64,000 nt of DNA from JAXMBN01 sp046349875 (lineage in GTDB: Bacteria; Planctomycetota; Planctomycetia; Pirellulales; Pirellulaceae): positions 1 to 64,000 of the forward strand of contig JAXMBN010000028.1 of NCBI GenBank assembly GCA_046349875.1, read 5' to 3'. Numbering within the stretch: the stretch's first letter is position 1; the number at the start of each line of letters is the position of its first letter. The position numbers and the translations under genes were made by a program. A model generated the notes under the pieces. It made no database searches, was not told the origin of the DNA, and saw only the letters and a list, made by a program, of their open reading frames with translations. This document shows positions 46,475 through 55,881 of the stretch, piece after piece.

Positions 46475-46560
46475 CTGCATCTTCCAATTCCCAACTTCTC
46501 GGAAAACAAATCTCGCCTTTGCAGTATGTCACGTCCCCCACCAATTTCCACCCCACACCA

Positions 46561-46586
46561 CAATAGGTGCCACCCACCTTTTGTTG
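46561..46586. repeat. REP-like element, left end of the transposase element
   Basis: The core aggtg-ccacc-cacct is a 5-bp palindrome with a 5-nt loop. The 21 bases 46566-46586 are the exact reverse complement of 48045-48065 on the far side of the transposase gene. Confidence 0.85.
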
Positions 46587-46736
46587 ATATAGGCCAATTT
46601 GCTGGGAATTTTGGGGGCTCAAGAAAAAACAGGGTGCTGCTGGCGGTCGAATCAGGGGCTTAAAGAAGAGATCCGAATTGCGTTGCTAACGCCGAAACGC
46701 GTGCGATCGCGAAAGAATGGGTGATCGGGCCGTTTG

Positions 46737-46844
46737 ATGGCCAAGAATGGCGAGGATCACCATGAAATTCGCGATGTCGAGATAGACCGCGAGCGACTGC
46801 AGGCAATGGATCGCATGCTGCATTCAGATTTAGAAGATGCGTAA
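46737..46844 (+). CDS. Small reading frame or gene remnant
   Basis: A 35-codon frame, charged and Met/Asp-rich (EIRDVEIDRERLQAMDRML), inside the 3' flank of the transposase gene and on the opposite strand. Composition is protein-like, but it has no clear ribosome site and no recognised family. It may be the C-terminal scrap of a gene disrupted by the element. Confidence 0.25.
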   Translation: MAKNGEDHHEIRDVEIDRERLQAMDRMLHSDLEDA

Positions 46845-46853
46845 CTAGTTTCG

Positions 46854-47999
46854 TTACGAGAGAAACAAGCCTTGAGCTGACTTTTGACCCTTGAGCCAGA
46901 TGCGACCTTGCTTGGAGGCTTCTGCCTTCATGCTTTCAGGGCGACCTGCGGCTTGTGACTTGCCGAAGTACTTGGAGTACTTCCATACAAAATCACACCA
47001 CATCGAACTATCGATCCCGATTCGCTCGAGAATCGGTTGCAGGTCCGCAGGGATGCTCCCTCGTTTTCCTTCGCGTCCTTGCTTGCCTGTCCAGTCTAGG
47101 AGCGTTAGGTACTCCGCTTGCTTCATCGGCAAGAAGCCCTTGTCGCTGGCGCGTGTTTTCAAATGGCTCGGCATGGGACCAGGAGCTTTACGCTCTTCTA
47201 TCTCCAGAGGACACAGCCAAGAATCCACCGGCAGCTTCTTAGAATACTTCATGCCTTCTGATTCACGTTTTTTGCGTGAATCACTGACCTTTGCAAGATG
47301 GTTTGCATTTTCTGACTGAGCTTCAAACTCAAGAGCAGCTGCAATCCCTTTGACTCCTTGGCTGGCTGCAATGCGATCGTAAGCCGAAGTAAACTTCGAC
47401 TTTTCAGGAGTCGCTGCCAAGGCGGCTCGCACCGGATTCAAATCGACATACATTGCGCAGGCCAAGAGCCCTGCTTCATCCACAATCTTCTGAGCCTTAA
47501 AGCGTCCTTCCCAGAAGCGACCCGTACACTTGTCTTCGAAATTGGCTTGCCTTGCAATGGGCTCGCAAAGAGCCCGCATAAACCAAGAGATATCGCTAAG
47601 CCTTGTGCGAAGCAGGGCAAGCCGCTTGGCATCGCCAAGGACCTTGGCGATATCGGCTTGGGTAGGACTGCCGAGATATTCTTCCAGCTTTTTACCTGGA
47701 AAGAGTCGCAACCAACGCGACGCGACGTCTTCATCACTCCATGTTTTCACCACATCGGGCCTAGTGCGGAGCATGACGTGGATGTGATTGGAGAGGACCG
47801 CGTAAGAGAGAACATCCATCCCGAAGATGGATGCCAATAACTCCATTCTTCGTCGGATCCATTCCCTTCGATGTTCGAAGGACTTTTGGGATCCGGCATC
47901 GATCCCAGCCAGATAGGCTCGTCGAACGCACCGCTGGATGCAGTGAGCGACGGCAACTTCATTAGGCGGAAACTGTTCAGCGCGTTTAGGTCTGGGCAT
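46854..47999 (-). CDS. REP-associated tyrosine transposase (Y1/HUH)
   Basis: 381 residues from ATG 47999 with a perfect aaggag site; a longer frame to 48050 extends into the flanking repeat and is rejected. HUH motif His72-Ile-His74 in AVLSNHIHVMLRT and catalytic Tyr184 in CAMYVDLNPVRAA mark the single-tyrosine endonuclease of the IS200/IS605-related RAYT family; GRFWEGRFKAQ is also typical. The C-terminal ~170 residues are an extra basic region. It nicks single-stranded REP hairpins by family knowledge; REP-like palindromes do flank it. Confidence 0.9.
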   Translation of the reverse strand: MPRPKRAEQFPPNEVAVAHCIQRCVRRAYLAGIDAGSQKSFEHRREWIRRRMELLASIFGMDVLSYAVLSNHIHVMLRTRPDVVKTWSDEDVASRWLRLFPGKKLEEYLGSPTQADIAKVLGDAKRLALLRTRLSDISWFMRALCEPIARQANFEDKCTGRFWEGRFKAQKIVDEAGLLACAMYVDLNPVRAALAATPEKSKFTSAYDRIAASQGVKGIAAALEFEAQSENANHLAKVSDSRKKRESEGMKYSKKLPVDSWLCPLEIEERKAPGPMPSHLKTRASDKGFLPMKQAEYLTLLDWTGKQGREGKRGSIPADLQPILERIGIDSSMWCDFVWKYSKYFGKSQAAGRPESMKAEASKQGRIWLKGQKSAQGLFLS

Positions 48000-48044
48000 G
48001 TTGGAACTCCTTGCAGGCAATATACGCATCTGAAGAGCGGAAGT

Positions 48045-48070
48045 CAACAAAAGGTGGGTGGCACCAAATG
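48045..48070. repeat. REP-like element, right end of the transposase element
   Basis: 48045-48065 is the exact reverse complement of 46566-46586. The next five bases (48066-48070) no longer match the left copy, so the shared boundary is sharp on this side. Confidence 0.85.
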
Positions 48071-48080
48071 TGGAAGCAAG

Positions 48081-48106
48081 AAAAAAGGCCCGCGGATGCG
48101 GGCCTT
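48081..48106 (-). terminator. Intrinsic terminator of ppdK
   Basis: A perfect 9-bp stem (aaggcccgc / gcgggcctt, loop of 4) is followed on the minus strand by six T, 6 bp past the ppdK stop codon. Confidence 0.88.
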
Positions 48107-48111
48107 CGTTT

Positions 48112-50931
48112 TTAACGCTTGCTCTTGGTGGCAGTCATCTTGGTCTTGGTGGCACCCTTGGCTGGGGCGGAAGCCTTGACCTTGGTTGGGGCCTTGGATC
48201 CATTCAAGCTTGGATCTCGCAGGGCTGCTTGTGCCGCGGCCAATCGAGCGATCGGAACGCGGAATGGAGAGCAGCTCACATAGTTGAGCCCGATGTTGTG
48301 GCAGAACACGACCGAAGCTGGGTCCCCACCGTGCTCACCGCAGATACCGATCTTCAACTCAGGTCGCGTGGCACGTCCCTTGTCGACACCAATCTTCATG
48401 AGCTGGCCTACACCCGTGGTGTCGACCGAGGCAAATGGGTTGGCCTTGACGATTTCCAAATCTTGATAGCCAGGCAAGAACGAACCGCTGTCATCACGGC
48501 TCATCCCCAAGCAGGTTTGGGTCAAGTCATTGGTTCCAAACGAGAAGAATTCTGCCGATTGCGCGATCTCATCGGCGGTCAAAGCACCGCGAGGTACTTC
48601 GATCATGGTGCCTACCGAGTAAGCGAACTTCTTGCCGGTTTCCTTCATTACTTCGGCTGCAACGCGGTGGATGATTTCCACTTGCAGGTCGAGTTCCTTT
48701 TTGAAGCCAACCAGTGGAACCATGATCTCTGGTTTCACTTTGATGCCTTCCTTCAGAACCGCAGCAGCAGCCTGGAAGATGGCGCGAGCTTGCATTTCGG
48801 AAATCTCAGGGCGAATGATACCAAGTCGGCATCCGCGGAAACCGAGCATCGGGTTGAACTCGTGAAGTTCGTGAACCATCTTGGCCACTTCATCAACCTT
48901 CACGCCCAATTGCTTGGCGACTTCTTCTTGACCCTTCTTGTTATCGTTCTGTGGGAGGAATTCGTGCAACGGTGGGTCGAGCAACCGAATGCAAGCAGGC
49001 AAACCATTCAGCGAACGGAAGATGCCTTCAAAGTCCTTTTGTTGATAAGGCAGCAGCTTCGCAAGAGCCTTCTTTCGATCGTCTTCGCTCTTGGAAAGAA
49101 TCATTTGTCGAACAGCGATGATACGATCGCCTTCGAAGAACATGTGTTCTGTTCGGCAAAGACCAATACCTTCGGCACCGAATGCGACTGCGTTGACCAC
49201 TTGATCCGGTTGGTCGGCATTGGTTCGAAGTCCAAGCTTGCGGTACTTGTCAGCCAACTTCATGATGAAGTTGTAATATTGGAAGACCTTGCTATCAGCA
49301 GGCTTCAGAGTCTTGGCAACCAAGACTTGCTTGAGTTCGCTATCGGCAGTGTCGATCTTGCCGTTGAAGACTTCACCGGTCGATCCATTGATGCTGATGA
49401 AATCGCCTTCCTTCAAGGTCGTGCCTTTGCACTTGAGCGTTCCCTTGTGGTAGTCGATTTCGATGTCGCCTGCACCTGCAACGCAGACCTTGCCCATCTG
49501 ACGGGCGACCAATGCAGCGTGGCTCGAAACACCACCGCGGCAGGTCAAAATCCCATCCGATGCAATCATTCCACGCAGGTCTTCAGGGCTCGTTTCGATA
49601 CGAGCCAAGACGACGTGCTGGCCTTTCTTGGCGAGCTCTTCAGCCTTGGTGGCGGAGAATACAACCGCGCCCGACGCTGCACCTGGACCCGCTGGAAGAC
49701 CGGTCGCCATCATGCGACCATCTTTCTTAGCCTTCGCATAAGCGGTGGTGTCGAAGATCGGTTGCAAGAGTTGGTTGAGCGCTTCAGGGTCGCCCGACTT
49801 GATCGCATGCTCTTCCGACATCAGCTTTTCTTTGACCATGTCGTGAGCGATCTTGACATAAGCCAAAGCGGTTCGCTTTCCATTGCGGGTCTGAAGCATG
49901 TACAGCTTCTTCTTCTCAATGGTGAATTCGAAGTCTTGGACATCGCCAAAGTTCTTCTCAAGGGTCTTGCGAACTTCGGTCAGTTCCTTGTACGCAGCGC
50001 CGATGATCTTGTCCTTGGCCATTTCAGCGATCTTGAGCGGTGTGCGAACACCGGCCACAACGTCTTCACCTTGTGCGTTTACTAGATACTCGCCATAGAA
50101 GACGTTTTCGCCGGTTGCAGGGTCACGTGTAAAGGCAACGCCGGTCGCGCTGTCTTCACCCATGTTGCCGAACACCATGCTCTGTACGTTGACTGCGGTG
50201 CCCCATTCATCAGGAATGCGGTACTTCTGACGATAGAGAATGGCTCGCTCGTTCATCCAGCTGCCAAACACAGCTGCAATCGAACCTTCGAGTTGCTTCA
50301 TCGGTTCGTTGGGGAATGCCTTGCCGGTTCGCTCTTTGATGAGCTTCTTGTATCGCTTTACCAACTCTTGGAGATGGTCCGCAGTGAGATCGGTATCTTC
50401 AGTGACCTTCACTTCTTTCTTGAGCTGATCCATCACTTCTTCAAATGGCTCATGCTCATGTTCGTGACGCTTTTGAACGCCCATCACCACGTCGCCATAC
50501 ATTTGAATGAAACGGCGATAAGAGTCCCAAGCAAAGCGAGGATTGCCCGTTGCTGTTGCCAAGCCTTCCGTCGTGTTATCGTTGAGGCCAAGGTTGAGGA
50601 TCGTGTCCATCATCCCAGGCATCGAATCGCGAGCACCCGATCGAACCGAAACCAACAATGGGTTCTTGGGATCACCGAACTTCTTGCCGGTTTCTTTCTC
50701 CATCCACTTGATGGCCTTTTCAAGATCCGCTGGTAGCTCCGTTGGGAACTTCTTTCCCGCTTTGTAATAATGCACACACACTTCGGTAGTGATGGTAAAA
50801 CCAGGAGGAACTGGCAAGCCGATCTTGGTCATCGCAGCCAAGTTGGCTCCTTTGCCTCCAAGCAGCGCCTTCATATCGCCGGAACCATCGGTCTTAGATT
50901 TTCCGAAGTAGTAGATCAACTTATTAGCCAT
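48112..50931 (-). CDS. ppdK: Pyruvate, phosphate dikinase
   Basis: 939 residues. It interconverts PEP, AMP and PPi with pyruvate, ATP and Pi, giving PPi-linked glycolysis or gluconeogenesis. The ATP-grasp N-terminal domain has KALLGGKGANLAAMTKIGLPVPPGFTIT; the phospho-carrier His471 lies in GGVSSHAALVARQMGK; the C-terminal barrel shows GIGLCRTEHMFFEGDRI and catalytic Cys864 in GICGEHGGDP. The last ~30 residues are an unusual Lys/Ala/Thr-rich tail (KAPTKVKASAPAKGATKTK) beyond the normal family end. Stand-alone gene with its own terminator; regulation by a PPDK kinase/phosphatase is possible but none is seen nearby. Confidence 0.97.
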   Translation of the reverse strand: MANKLIYYFGKSKTDGSGDMKALLGGKGANLAAMTKIGLPVPPGFTITTEVCVHYYKAGKKFPTELPADLEKAIKWMEKETGKKFGDPKNPLLVSVRSGARDSMPGMMDTILNLGLNDNTTEGLATATGNPRFAWDSYRRFIQMYGDVVMGVQKRHEHEHEPFEEVMDQLKKEVKVTEDTDLTADHLQELVKRYKKLIKERTGKAFPNEPMKQLEGSIAAVFGSWMNERAILYRQKYRIPDEWGTAVNVQSMVFGNMGEDSATGVAFTRDPATGENVFYGEYLVNAQGEDVVAGVRTPLKIAEMAKDKIIGAAYKELTEVRKTLEKNFGDVQDFEFTIEKKKLYMLQTRNGKRTALAYVKIAHDMVKEKLMSEEHAIKSGDPEALNQLLQPIFDTTAYAKAKKDGRMMATGLPAGPGAASGAVVFSATKAEELAKKGQHVVLARIETSPEDLRGMIASDGILTCRGGVSSHAALVARQMGKVCVAGAGDIEIDYHKGTLKCKGTTLKEGDFISINGSTGEVFNGKIDTADSELKQVLVAKTLKPADSKVFQYYNFIMKLADKYRKLGLRTNADQPDQVVNAVAFGAEGIGLCRTEHMFFEGDRIIAVRQMILSKSEDDRKKALAKLLPYQQKDFEGIFRSLNGLPACIRLLDPPLHEFLPQNDNKKGQEEVAKQLGVKVDEVAKMVHELHEFNPMLGFRGCRLGIIRPEISEMQARAIFQAAAAVLKEGIKVKPEIMVPLVGFKKELDLQVEIIHRVAAEVMKETGKKFAYSVGTMIEVPRGALTADEIAQSAEFFSFGTNDLTQTCLGMSRDDSGSFLPGYQDLEIVKANPFASVDTTGVGQLMKIGVDKGRATRPELKIGICGEHGGDPASVVFCHNIGLNYVSCSPFRVPIARLAAAQAALRDPSLNGSKAPTKVKASAPAKGATKTKMTATKSKR

Positions 50932-51187
50932 GGCGCGGATCGAAACCTCGTCTATGCGCGGAAATAGAACTAGAAGATGGGCCTTGGCCCTCGCTGGCCA
51001 AAAAGTCTAGCCCGGGTCGGAAATCCCGTCAATTGGCAGACTTACGGCGACGAGACCTCGCTGATGCCCTAAATACCTGAGCTTCCCTACCCCTCTTCAT
51101 CCATTCATGCCATCCTTGCCCATCCACTTGTTGATAAAGGGGGCCAAGGATGACTTGGAAACCAACGAAACCGACGGAATATCATCC

Positions 51188-53137
51188 CTATTGGGAGTCA
51201 ACGAGTCCGTTGAGTGTGAATCGGGATGTCATCAAGGCTGATGATGTGTTGGGCCCACCTTTAGAATTCTCACTAGGTTTCTGAAGCATCTTTGGGAATC
51301 CCGAACTTTGAAAGACCCAGAAGCTTGGCGATTTACCTGCTTCCGCCAATGCTTGCTCCATGGTTTCATCGCGCTTTCTCATCACAATCCCTGGCACATT
51401 GGTGCCTCGATTGGACCAAAGATCTTTCCCTTGCCAACGAAGGGTTACCGTAGAGGTATAAGAGTTGACGGTATACGTGCCGGCCATGTGGTATTCCACC
51501 TTTTCTTGTGTCGGGCCAGTGATCGTTGCAACCAACGAGATCGGAGAGTTGGCTACAACCTTGTAACCAGCATTCGCCGCAGCTGTCTTGAGAAAGCCCT
51601 CGGTCTTCGATTGGTGTTCGGCTGGAACTCCCTTCACGTCGATCGATACTTCTACACCCGGATGAATCAAGAAGAGACTTGGATTGTTTTGGCTCTTCTC
51701 TAGAAGCTTGATGGCTGTTGGGTGAGGAAAAGTGGCGGGCACCAAGAGTCCGCCCGAATCGGTTGAGAATCCCATGAATGAAACTCCACCAATGGTCTTC
51801 ATCGGCCCCGCATCGCTGTAGTCGCACACCTGCAATTGCGAAGGCAAGTGAATCAACAATTTTGAATTCACAAGCACATAGTCTTCATCGGGATAATCGA
51901 GGCCATTGGGTGCAATGGGGCTGGTTGGAAAGTTGAGGTGTTTTTCCCATTCGCCTTTGATCAAATCAAGAATTCGAATATCGCCCATGTTCGAAAAGGC
52001 AAGCTTCTTACCGCTTGGACTAAATGCAAATCGCGGCCAACCGATGTGGACTCCATCCAGAACCTTTGAGCCAACAGATTCGCCGGTATCCGTCCTGAGA
52101 ATGTTGATCGTATTGCCACCAAGAACAGCAAAAAGTTTGCGATCGGTCGATAGCACGTAAGCACAATTGCTTCCGATATTGACGTGCCAAATCGGTTTGC
52201 GCTGAGCCAGATTCCAAAGAACCGCATGGCCCGTGTGGCTCATCGTCAATACGTTTTGATCGGTTATCGCATCGGCATATACGACACTTCCATTGGTCTT
52301 CTTGCCCCAGTCTTCACTATCATTTTGATAAGGAATCCAACTCGGCGAGCGTTCAATCTTCTTGTTGACGAATTTCCAGATTTGAACTTCATCTTGCGTT
52401 TCTCCCGTGCGATTGCCTCGGCCGTCAGCACATCCCACCATCAGCATCGTCGATCCATTGTTGAGAAGTGCTAAGGGACGCATGTTGGCATCCAGCGCTT
52501 CCGAGTGCACTGCTTTTCCACTTACCAAATCAACCAATGAAATTCTCGATTGAGGCTTGGGAACCGCAAAGGAAACCGTGAATCCTACGGCAGCTCGTTT
52601 GCATGTTGGGTTGATGCAAAGTGGATGAATGCCCTCATGGAAACTTGCTTTCTTGGTGAGCGATGTTCGTTTGGCCTCGAAGGGAAGTTTACCATCCTCG
52701 GCCAAAGGCACGTTCCATTCACTCGTCGTGGAAAGGTGAATCTCTTCTGCCTCAGACCAATCGACGATCTTGGGAGTGGACCAATTGAACTCGGGTGAGG
52801 CTGCTGTGGTGGTAGTACCGCTTGCAGGCATGCTGCCAGTACTCTTGCTCGACCCTGGGTTGTCGACGACTTGAAACGGGCTCGAGCCCTGCTCCAGAAA
52901 CTCTTGATCCTTCTTGCTCAGTCGATTCACCGGAATCTTGACGTGCTTGCCTTCAGCAGTCTTGATGATCGCAGTGCCCTCTTGGACTTCGACCAAGCTT
53001 CCCACGATCTTATGTTGTCCTGTGCTATCCACCCACTCGCGCTGATCTTGGGCCACGGTCCATCCAGCGCCCGATAGTGTCAAGGATAGAGAAGCCAAGC
53101 ACGTGGCTACCCGTTTCGCGATCTGTGTTGTGCGCAT
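51188..53137 (-). CDS. Secreted SHD1-domain protein with beta-propeller-like region
   Basis: 649 residues. Signal peptide RVATCLASLSLTLSGAGWTVAQ, then an SLA1-homology-1 (SHD1) domain (~33-82; REWVDSTGQHKIVGSLVEVQEGTAIIKTAEGKHVKIPVNRLSKKDQEFL), a form widespread in planctomycetes. Residues ~150-480 look like WD40/YVTN-type repeats (LALLNNGSTMLMVGCADGRG, RFAFSPSGKKLAFSNMGDIRILDL). The C-terminal ~170 residues are a separate domain with VSIDVKGVPAEHQSKTEGFL. It follows the Ser/Thr kinase gene by 3 bp, so it is part of the sigma/kinase operon. Function unknown. The 256-bp gap on its 3' side holds no gene, only an 8-bp inverted repeat. Confidence 0.85.
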   Translation of the reverse strand: MRTTQIAKRVATCLASLSLTLSGAGWTVAQDQREWVDSTGQHKIVGSLVEVQEGTAIIKTAEGKHVKIPVNRLSKKDQEFLEQGSSPFQVVDNPGSSKSTGSMPASGTTTTAASPEFNWSTPKIVDWSEAEEIHLSTTSEWNVPLAEDGKLPFEAKRTSLTKKASFHEGIHPLCINPTCKRAAVGFTVSFAVPKPQSRISLVDLVSGKAVHSEALDANMRPLALLNNGSTMLMVGCADGRGNRTGETQDEVQIWKFVNKKIERSPSWIPYQNDSEDWGKKTNGSVVYADAITDQNVLTMSHTGHAVLWNLAQRKPIWHVNIGSNCAYVLSTDRKLFAVLGGNTINILRTDTGESVGSKVLDGVHIGWPRFAFSPSGKKLAFSNMGDIRILDLIKGEWEKHLNFPTSPIAPNGLDYPDEDYVLVNSKLLIHLPSQLQVCDYSDAGPMKTIGGVSFMGFSTDSGGLLVPATFPHPTAIKLLEKSQNNPSLFLIHPGVEVSIDVKGVPAEHQSKTEGFLKTAAANAGYKVVANSPISLVATITGPTQEKVEYHMAGTYTVNSYTSTVTLRWQGKDLWSNRGTNVPGIVMRKRDETMEQALAEAGKSPSFWVFQSSGFPKMLQKPSENSKGGPNTSSALMTSRFTLNGLVDSQ

Positions 53138-53140
53138 AGG

Positions 53141-55033
53141 TCACGGTTCTTTCGAAACAGAAATGGGTGGAGAAGAAATGTCGGTGGGGAAATCCACCGC
53201 CTGGAATGGATTTTCAGAAATGAATTCTTCAAAAGGACTGCGCGCAAGCAACGCCTTGGCCCGATCGGCAATAACCTTGTTCGAGTTTTGAGCAAGCTTG
53301 GCCACGGAATTTAAAACGGCTTGAGAAATTTCAGCGGTAGGACGTTGTTGAAGTCGATCCAGCCAGTAGTCCAAATGTTTCTCGTTCTTCAAGTCGTCCA
53401 GCAGGACCACTTCATCCAGTGCATCCAATGGGCCCGTACGATCGGGAGTTGTTCGATCAGGTACGGAGCGATCGGGAGTAGAACGATCTGTTGTTGCGTG
53501 CTCGCGAGCAGACGATTTTTCAGTAAGCAGCTCCTTGGAATTCGGTGTCGCAGCAGCTCTATTCTCTAATTCACTTTGGTCGAAAACAACATTCGCTTCC
53601 CTTGCAGATTCGCTCATGATCTCGCGATGAGGTACTACTGTCTTTGTTTGTTCCGAATGAGTGTTCGATGAATCATGGGCCATCGTTTGAGTGAACGATG
53701 GCAACCCAGTTTTGCCAATCCAGAAAATGCCGAGTACCAAACTGACGATCGCCACGGCTGCCAACGCTATAGGGATCGAAGAGATCCCATGACGTGTATG
53801 AGTGGTGCTTGGCGTGGTCAGCAACACAGTAGGCAATTGATCGATGATGCCTTGTCGATAATCGATGCAGCCTTGGAGGATCTTGCTGAACTCATCGGCC
53901 GATGCAAATCGCAAGGCTGGATCTTTGGCGAGCAGTTTCTCGATGAGAAGTTCCAACCATGATGGCAAGTCGGCTCGCCAGCGCGAGATCGGTAATGGTG
54001 CATCGTGAATGATGCGATGGAGAGAACCGTAAAGCGTGTCGGAATGGAAGGGAAATCGTTGTGTCGCCATCCAGTACAACACACCCCCTAGGCTGAACAT
54101 GTCCGAAGCGTGCGTGGCTACCATTCCGCGAGCTTGTTCCGGTGACATGAATTGAGGCGTACCTGCGATGAGTCCCGATTTGGATTGAAGGTCTTCATCG
54201 TAGGCACGTGCGAGACCGAAATCGGTGATGACGATTTGATGAAGGCCTTCTTCGATCAAAATGTTGGATGGTTTGATGTCGCGATGAACGACCCCTTTCT
54301 GATTGGCTTCCCTCAAGCCTAACGCGATTTGCATAGCTACTTCAAGGATATCATCCAGGCTGAACCGCTGCCTTTGTGCAAGCGACTCTAGCGTGCCATG
54401 CTCGAAGAGCGGCATCACCAAGTACGGCACATTCTTCCATGAATCAACGCTATAAATTGGGACAATGTTGGGATGTTTGAGTGCAGCGGCTGTTCGAGCT
54501 TCTCTGGCGAATCGGGATCGAGCGATGTCGCTTGATACTAAATGGGGACGCAACGTCTTAATCGCGACTTCGCGATGAAGGTCGACATCCAGCGCTCGCA
54601 AGACAAGACCCATGCCTCCTTCACCCAGAATATCGATCACATCGAAGGACCCGAGGCGCCCCAGGTAACTTGCGTTCTGGGATGGATCGAGCCAATCACG
54701 CAGATACTTTCGAGTGGCATCGAGCGATTGGTGCGATAAGTCGAAAGTACTATTGGCTTGGGAAGCATCGATGAGCGTTGGAGCGACGGGGGTTCCGCCA
54801 CGCATCGGATCGGTTTTGGAATCGAGAAATGTGGTTGCTTGGCTCCAGAATTCCGTGGAAGCGGCCATTGATTCAAGAGTCGATTGGCACTGGTTGCATC
54901 CGTCCAAATGCGATTCAAGTTCCAATAGATCTCCAGGAGGCAAACTGCCTTCCAAAAAATCGGCCCAAGGGAGCCGGTCGCAAGGAGATGTTGGGGATTT
55001 GGGAGATCGCATTGCAGAAAAGGTCGAAGACAA
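53141..55033 (-). CDS. Ser/Thr protein kinase with zinc-finger-like N-terminus
   Basis: 630 residues. The N-terminal LELESHLDGCNQCQSTLESM (HxxxCxxC) resembles an anti-sigma zinc finger. The kinase domain (~128-385) has ILGEGGMGLVLRA, VAIKTLRP, HRDIKPSNILIE, DFGLARA and SPEQ. One transmembrane helix (~415-437, PIALAAVAIVSLVLGIFWIG) separates it from an outer region with a DR(S/T)xPDR repeat (STPDRSVPDRTTPDRT). It lies 136 bp downstream of an ECF sigma gene and 3 bp upstream of the SHD1 gene. I infer a unit in which the kinase, possibly as anti-sigma, senses the envelope and controls the sigma factor. Confidence 0.92.
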   Translation of the reverse strand: MSSTFSAMRSPKSPTSPCDRLPWADFLEGSLPPGDLLELESHLDGCNQCQSTLESMAASTEFWSQATTFLDSKTDPMRGGTPVAPTLIDASQANSTFDLSHQSLDATRKYLRDWLDPSQNASYLGRLGSFDVIDILGEGGMGLVLRALDVDLHREVAIKTLRPHLVSSDIARSRFAREARTAAALKHPNIVPIYSVDSWKNVPYLVMPLFEHGTLESLAQRQRFSLDDILEVAMQIALGLREANQKGVVHRDIKPSNILIEEGLHQIVITDFGLARAYDEDLQSKSGLIAGTPQFMSPEQARGMVATHASDMFSLGGVLYWMATQRFPFHSDTLYGSLHRIIHDAPLPISRWRADLPSWLELLIEKLLAKDPALRFASADEFSKILQGCIDYRQGIIDQLPTVLLTTPSTTHTRHGISSIPIALAAVAIVSLVLGIFWIGKTGLPSFTQTMAHDSSNTHSEQTKTVVPHREIMSESAREANVVFDQSELENRAAATPNSKELLTEKSSAREHATTDRSTPDRSVPDRTTPDRTGPLDALDEVVLLDDLKNEKHLDYWLDRLQQRPTAEISQAVLNSVAKLAQNSNKVIADRAKALLARSPFEEFISENPFQAVDFPTDISSPPISVSKEP

Positions 55034-55169
55034 AGAGGCAAAACGCGACTGATGTTGGGTTATACCCCGATCGCAAAATCCTCTGACTCAAAAACAGAAA
55101 AATTATTCTGAAATCTCGATCATGATAGCGTTCTGCTAACTCTCTTAAAGGCTCTGCGACGGGCACAAA

Positions 55170-55763
55170 TCACTGTGGTTCTTGCCGTTCAAGTTCCTCG
55201 CGAAGGCGTTTCATGACTCGGCTTCGCGCCGCATAGATGCTGCCGCGATGGCAGCCCAATTTCTGGGCCACTTCCTCCATACTCAAACCATCGACCATCG
55301 TCATCCAGAAAGCACTCCAAGTGACTGGAGCAAAATCGGCTTCGATACATCGAGCCGCCTGAAGAAAACGTTCGCGTTGGTACTCCCACTCCCAAAGCTC
55401 TTCATCGGGGTCGGTGGCCGGTGTCATGGCTAATAAGTCGTTTTGGGATGCACCTCCAATTCCACGTTCTCGAAGCCCGCGTTGGATGGCCTTGATCGCG
55501 GCATTGCGGGTCACGGTATACAGCCAGGTTCGAAACATGGCTCGATCAGGATCGTGGGGACGAGCCTGCAATGCAGATGCCGTCGAGAAGAGAACTTGTT
55601 GCGTGAGATCCTGGGCATCGGCATCTTGCAATCCACATCGCCGTGCAGCACGGTAGATGACCGGACTGTAGAGAGCGGCAAACTCTACCCATGCCTCATG
55701 GTTTGAGGCATCGCGGACTCGCAGCAAGAGACTCGTGCGAGTATCAGGAGTTAAAGGATCCAT
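55170..55763 (-). CDS. ECF-type RNA polymerase sigma factor
   Basis: 197 residues. Sigma region 2 (WVEFAALYSPVIYRAARRCGLQDADAQDLTQQVLFS ... FRTWLYTVTRNAAI) and region 4 (WSAFWMTMVDGLSMEEVAQKLGCHRGSIYAARSRVMKRLRE) are clear; regions 1 and 3 are absent. This is the planctomycete ECF type typically encoded next to membrane Ser/Thr kinases, here the next gene downstream. A separate zinc-finger anti-sigma gene is not seen; the kinase N-terminus may play that part. Confidence 0.93.
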   Translation of the reverse strand: MDPLTPDTRTSLLLRVRDASNHEAWVEFAALYSPVIYRAARRCGLQDADAQDLTQQVLFSTASALQARPHDPDRAMFRTWLYTVTRNAAIKAIQRGLRERGIGGASQNDLLAMTPATDPDEELWEWEYQRERFLQAARCIEADFAPVTWSAFWMTMVDGLSMEEVAQKLGCHRGSIYAARSRVMKRLREELERQEPQ

Positions 55764-55881
55764 GAATCGGAGACACTACCTGGAGCAAAAGGAGATCACC
55801 AAAGTGTCACCTAGTATAGTTCATCGTGGGACGATCTAAACCAAGATCGAATACACGCGTTCGCCTATCGTATGGATCGGT

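Larger units (their letters stand above)
46566..48065 (-). mobile_element. REP-associated (IS200-like) HUH transposase element
   Basis: A 1500-bp unit bounded by perfect 21-bp inverted copies of a REP-like palindrome and holding one Y1 transposase gene and a small upstream-strand reading frame. No target-site duplication is evident, as expected for single-strand HUH mechanisms. The same palindrome type recurs alone at 63543 and 63681. RAYT elements are usually domesticated and non-mobile; whether this one moves is unknown. Confidence 0.75.

Noticed and set aside
48058..50085. 675-codon plus-strand open frame opposite ppdK
   Set aside because: It is a complete antisense shadow of a well conserved enzyme, with low-complexity, Ile/Leu/Phe-heavy composition and no family-like motifs.
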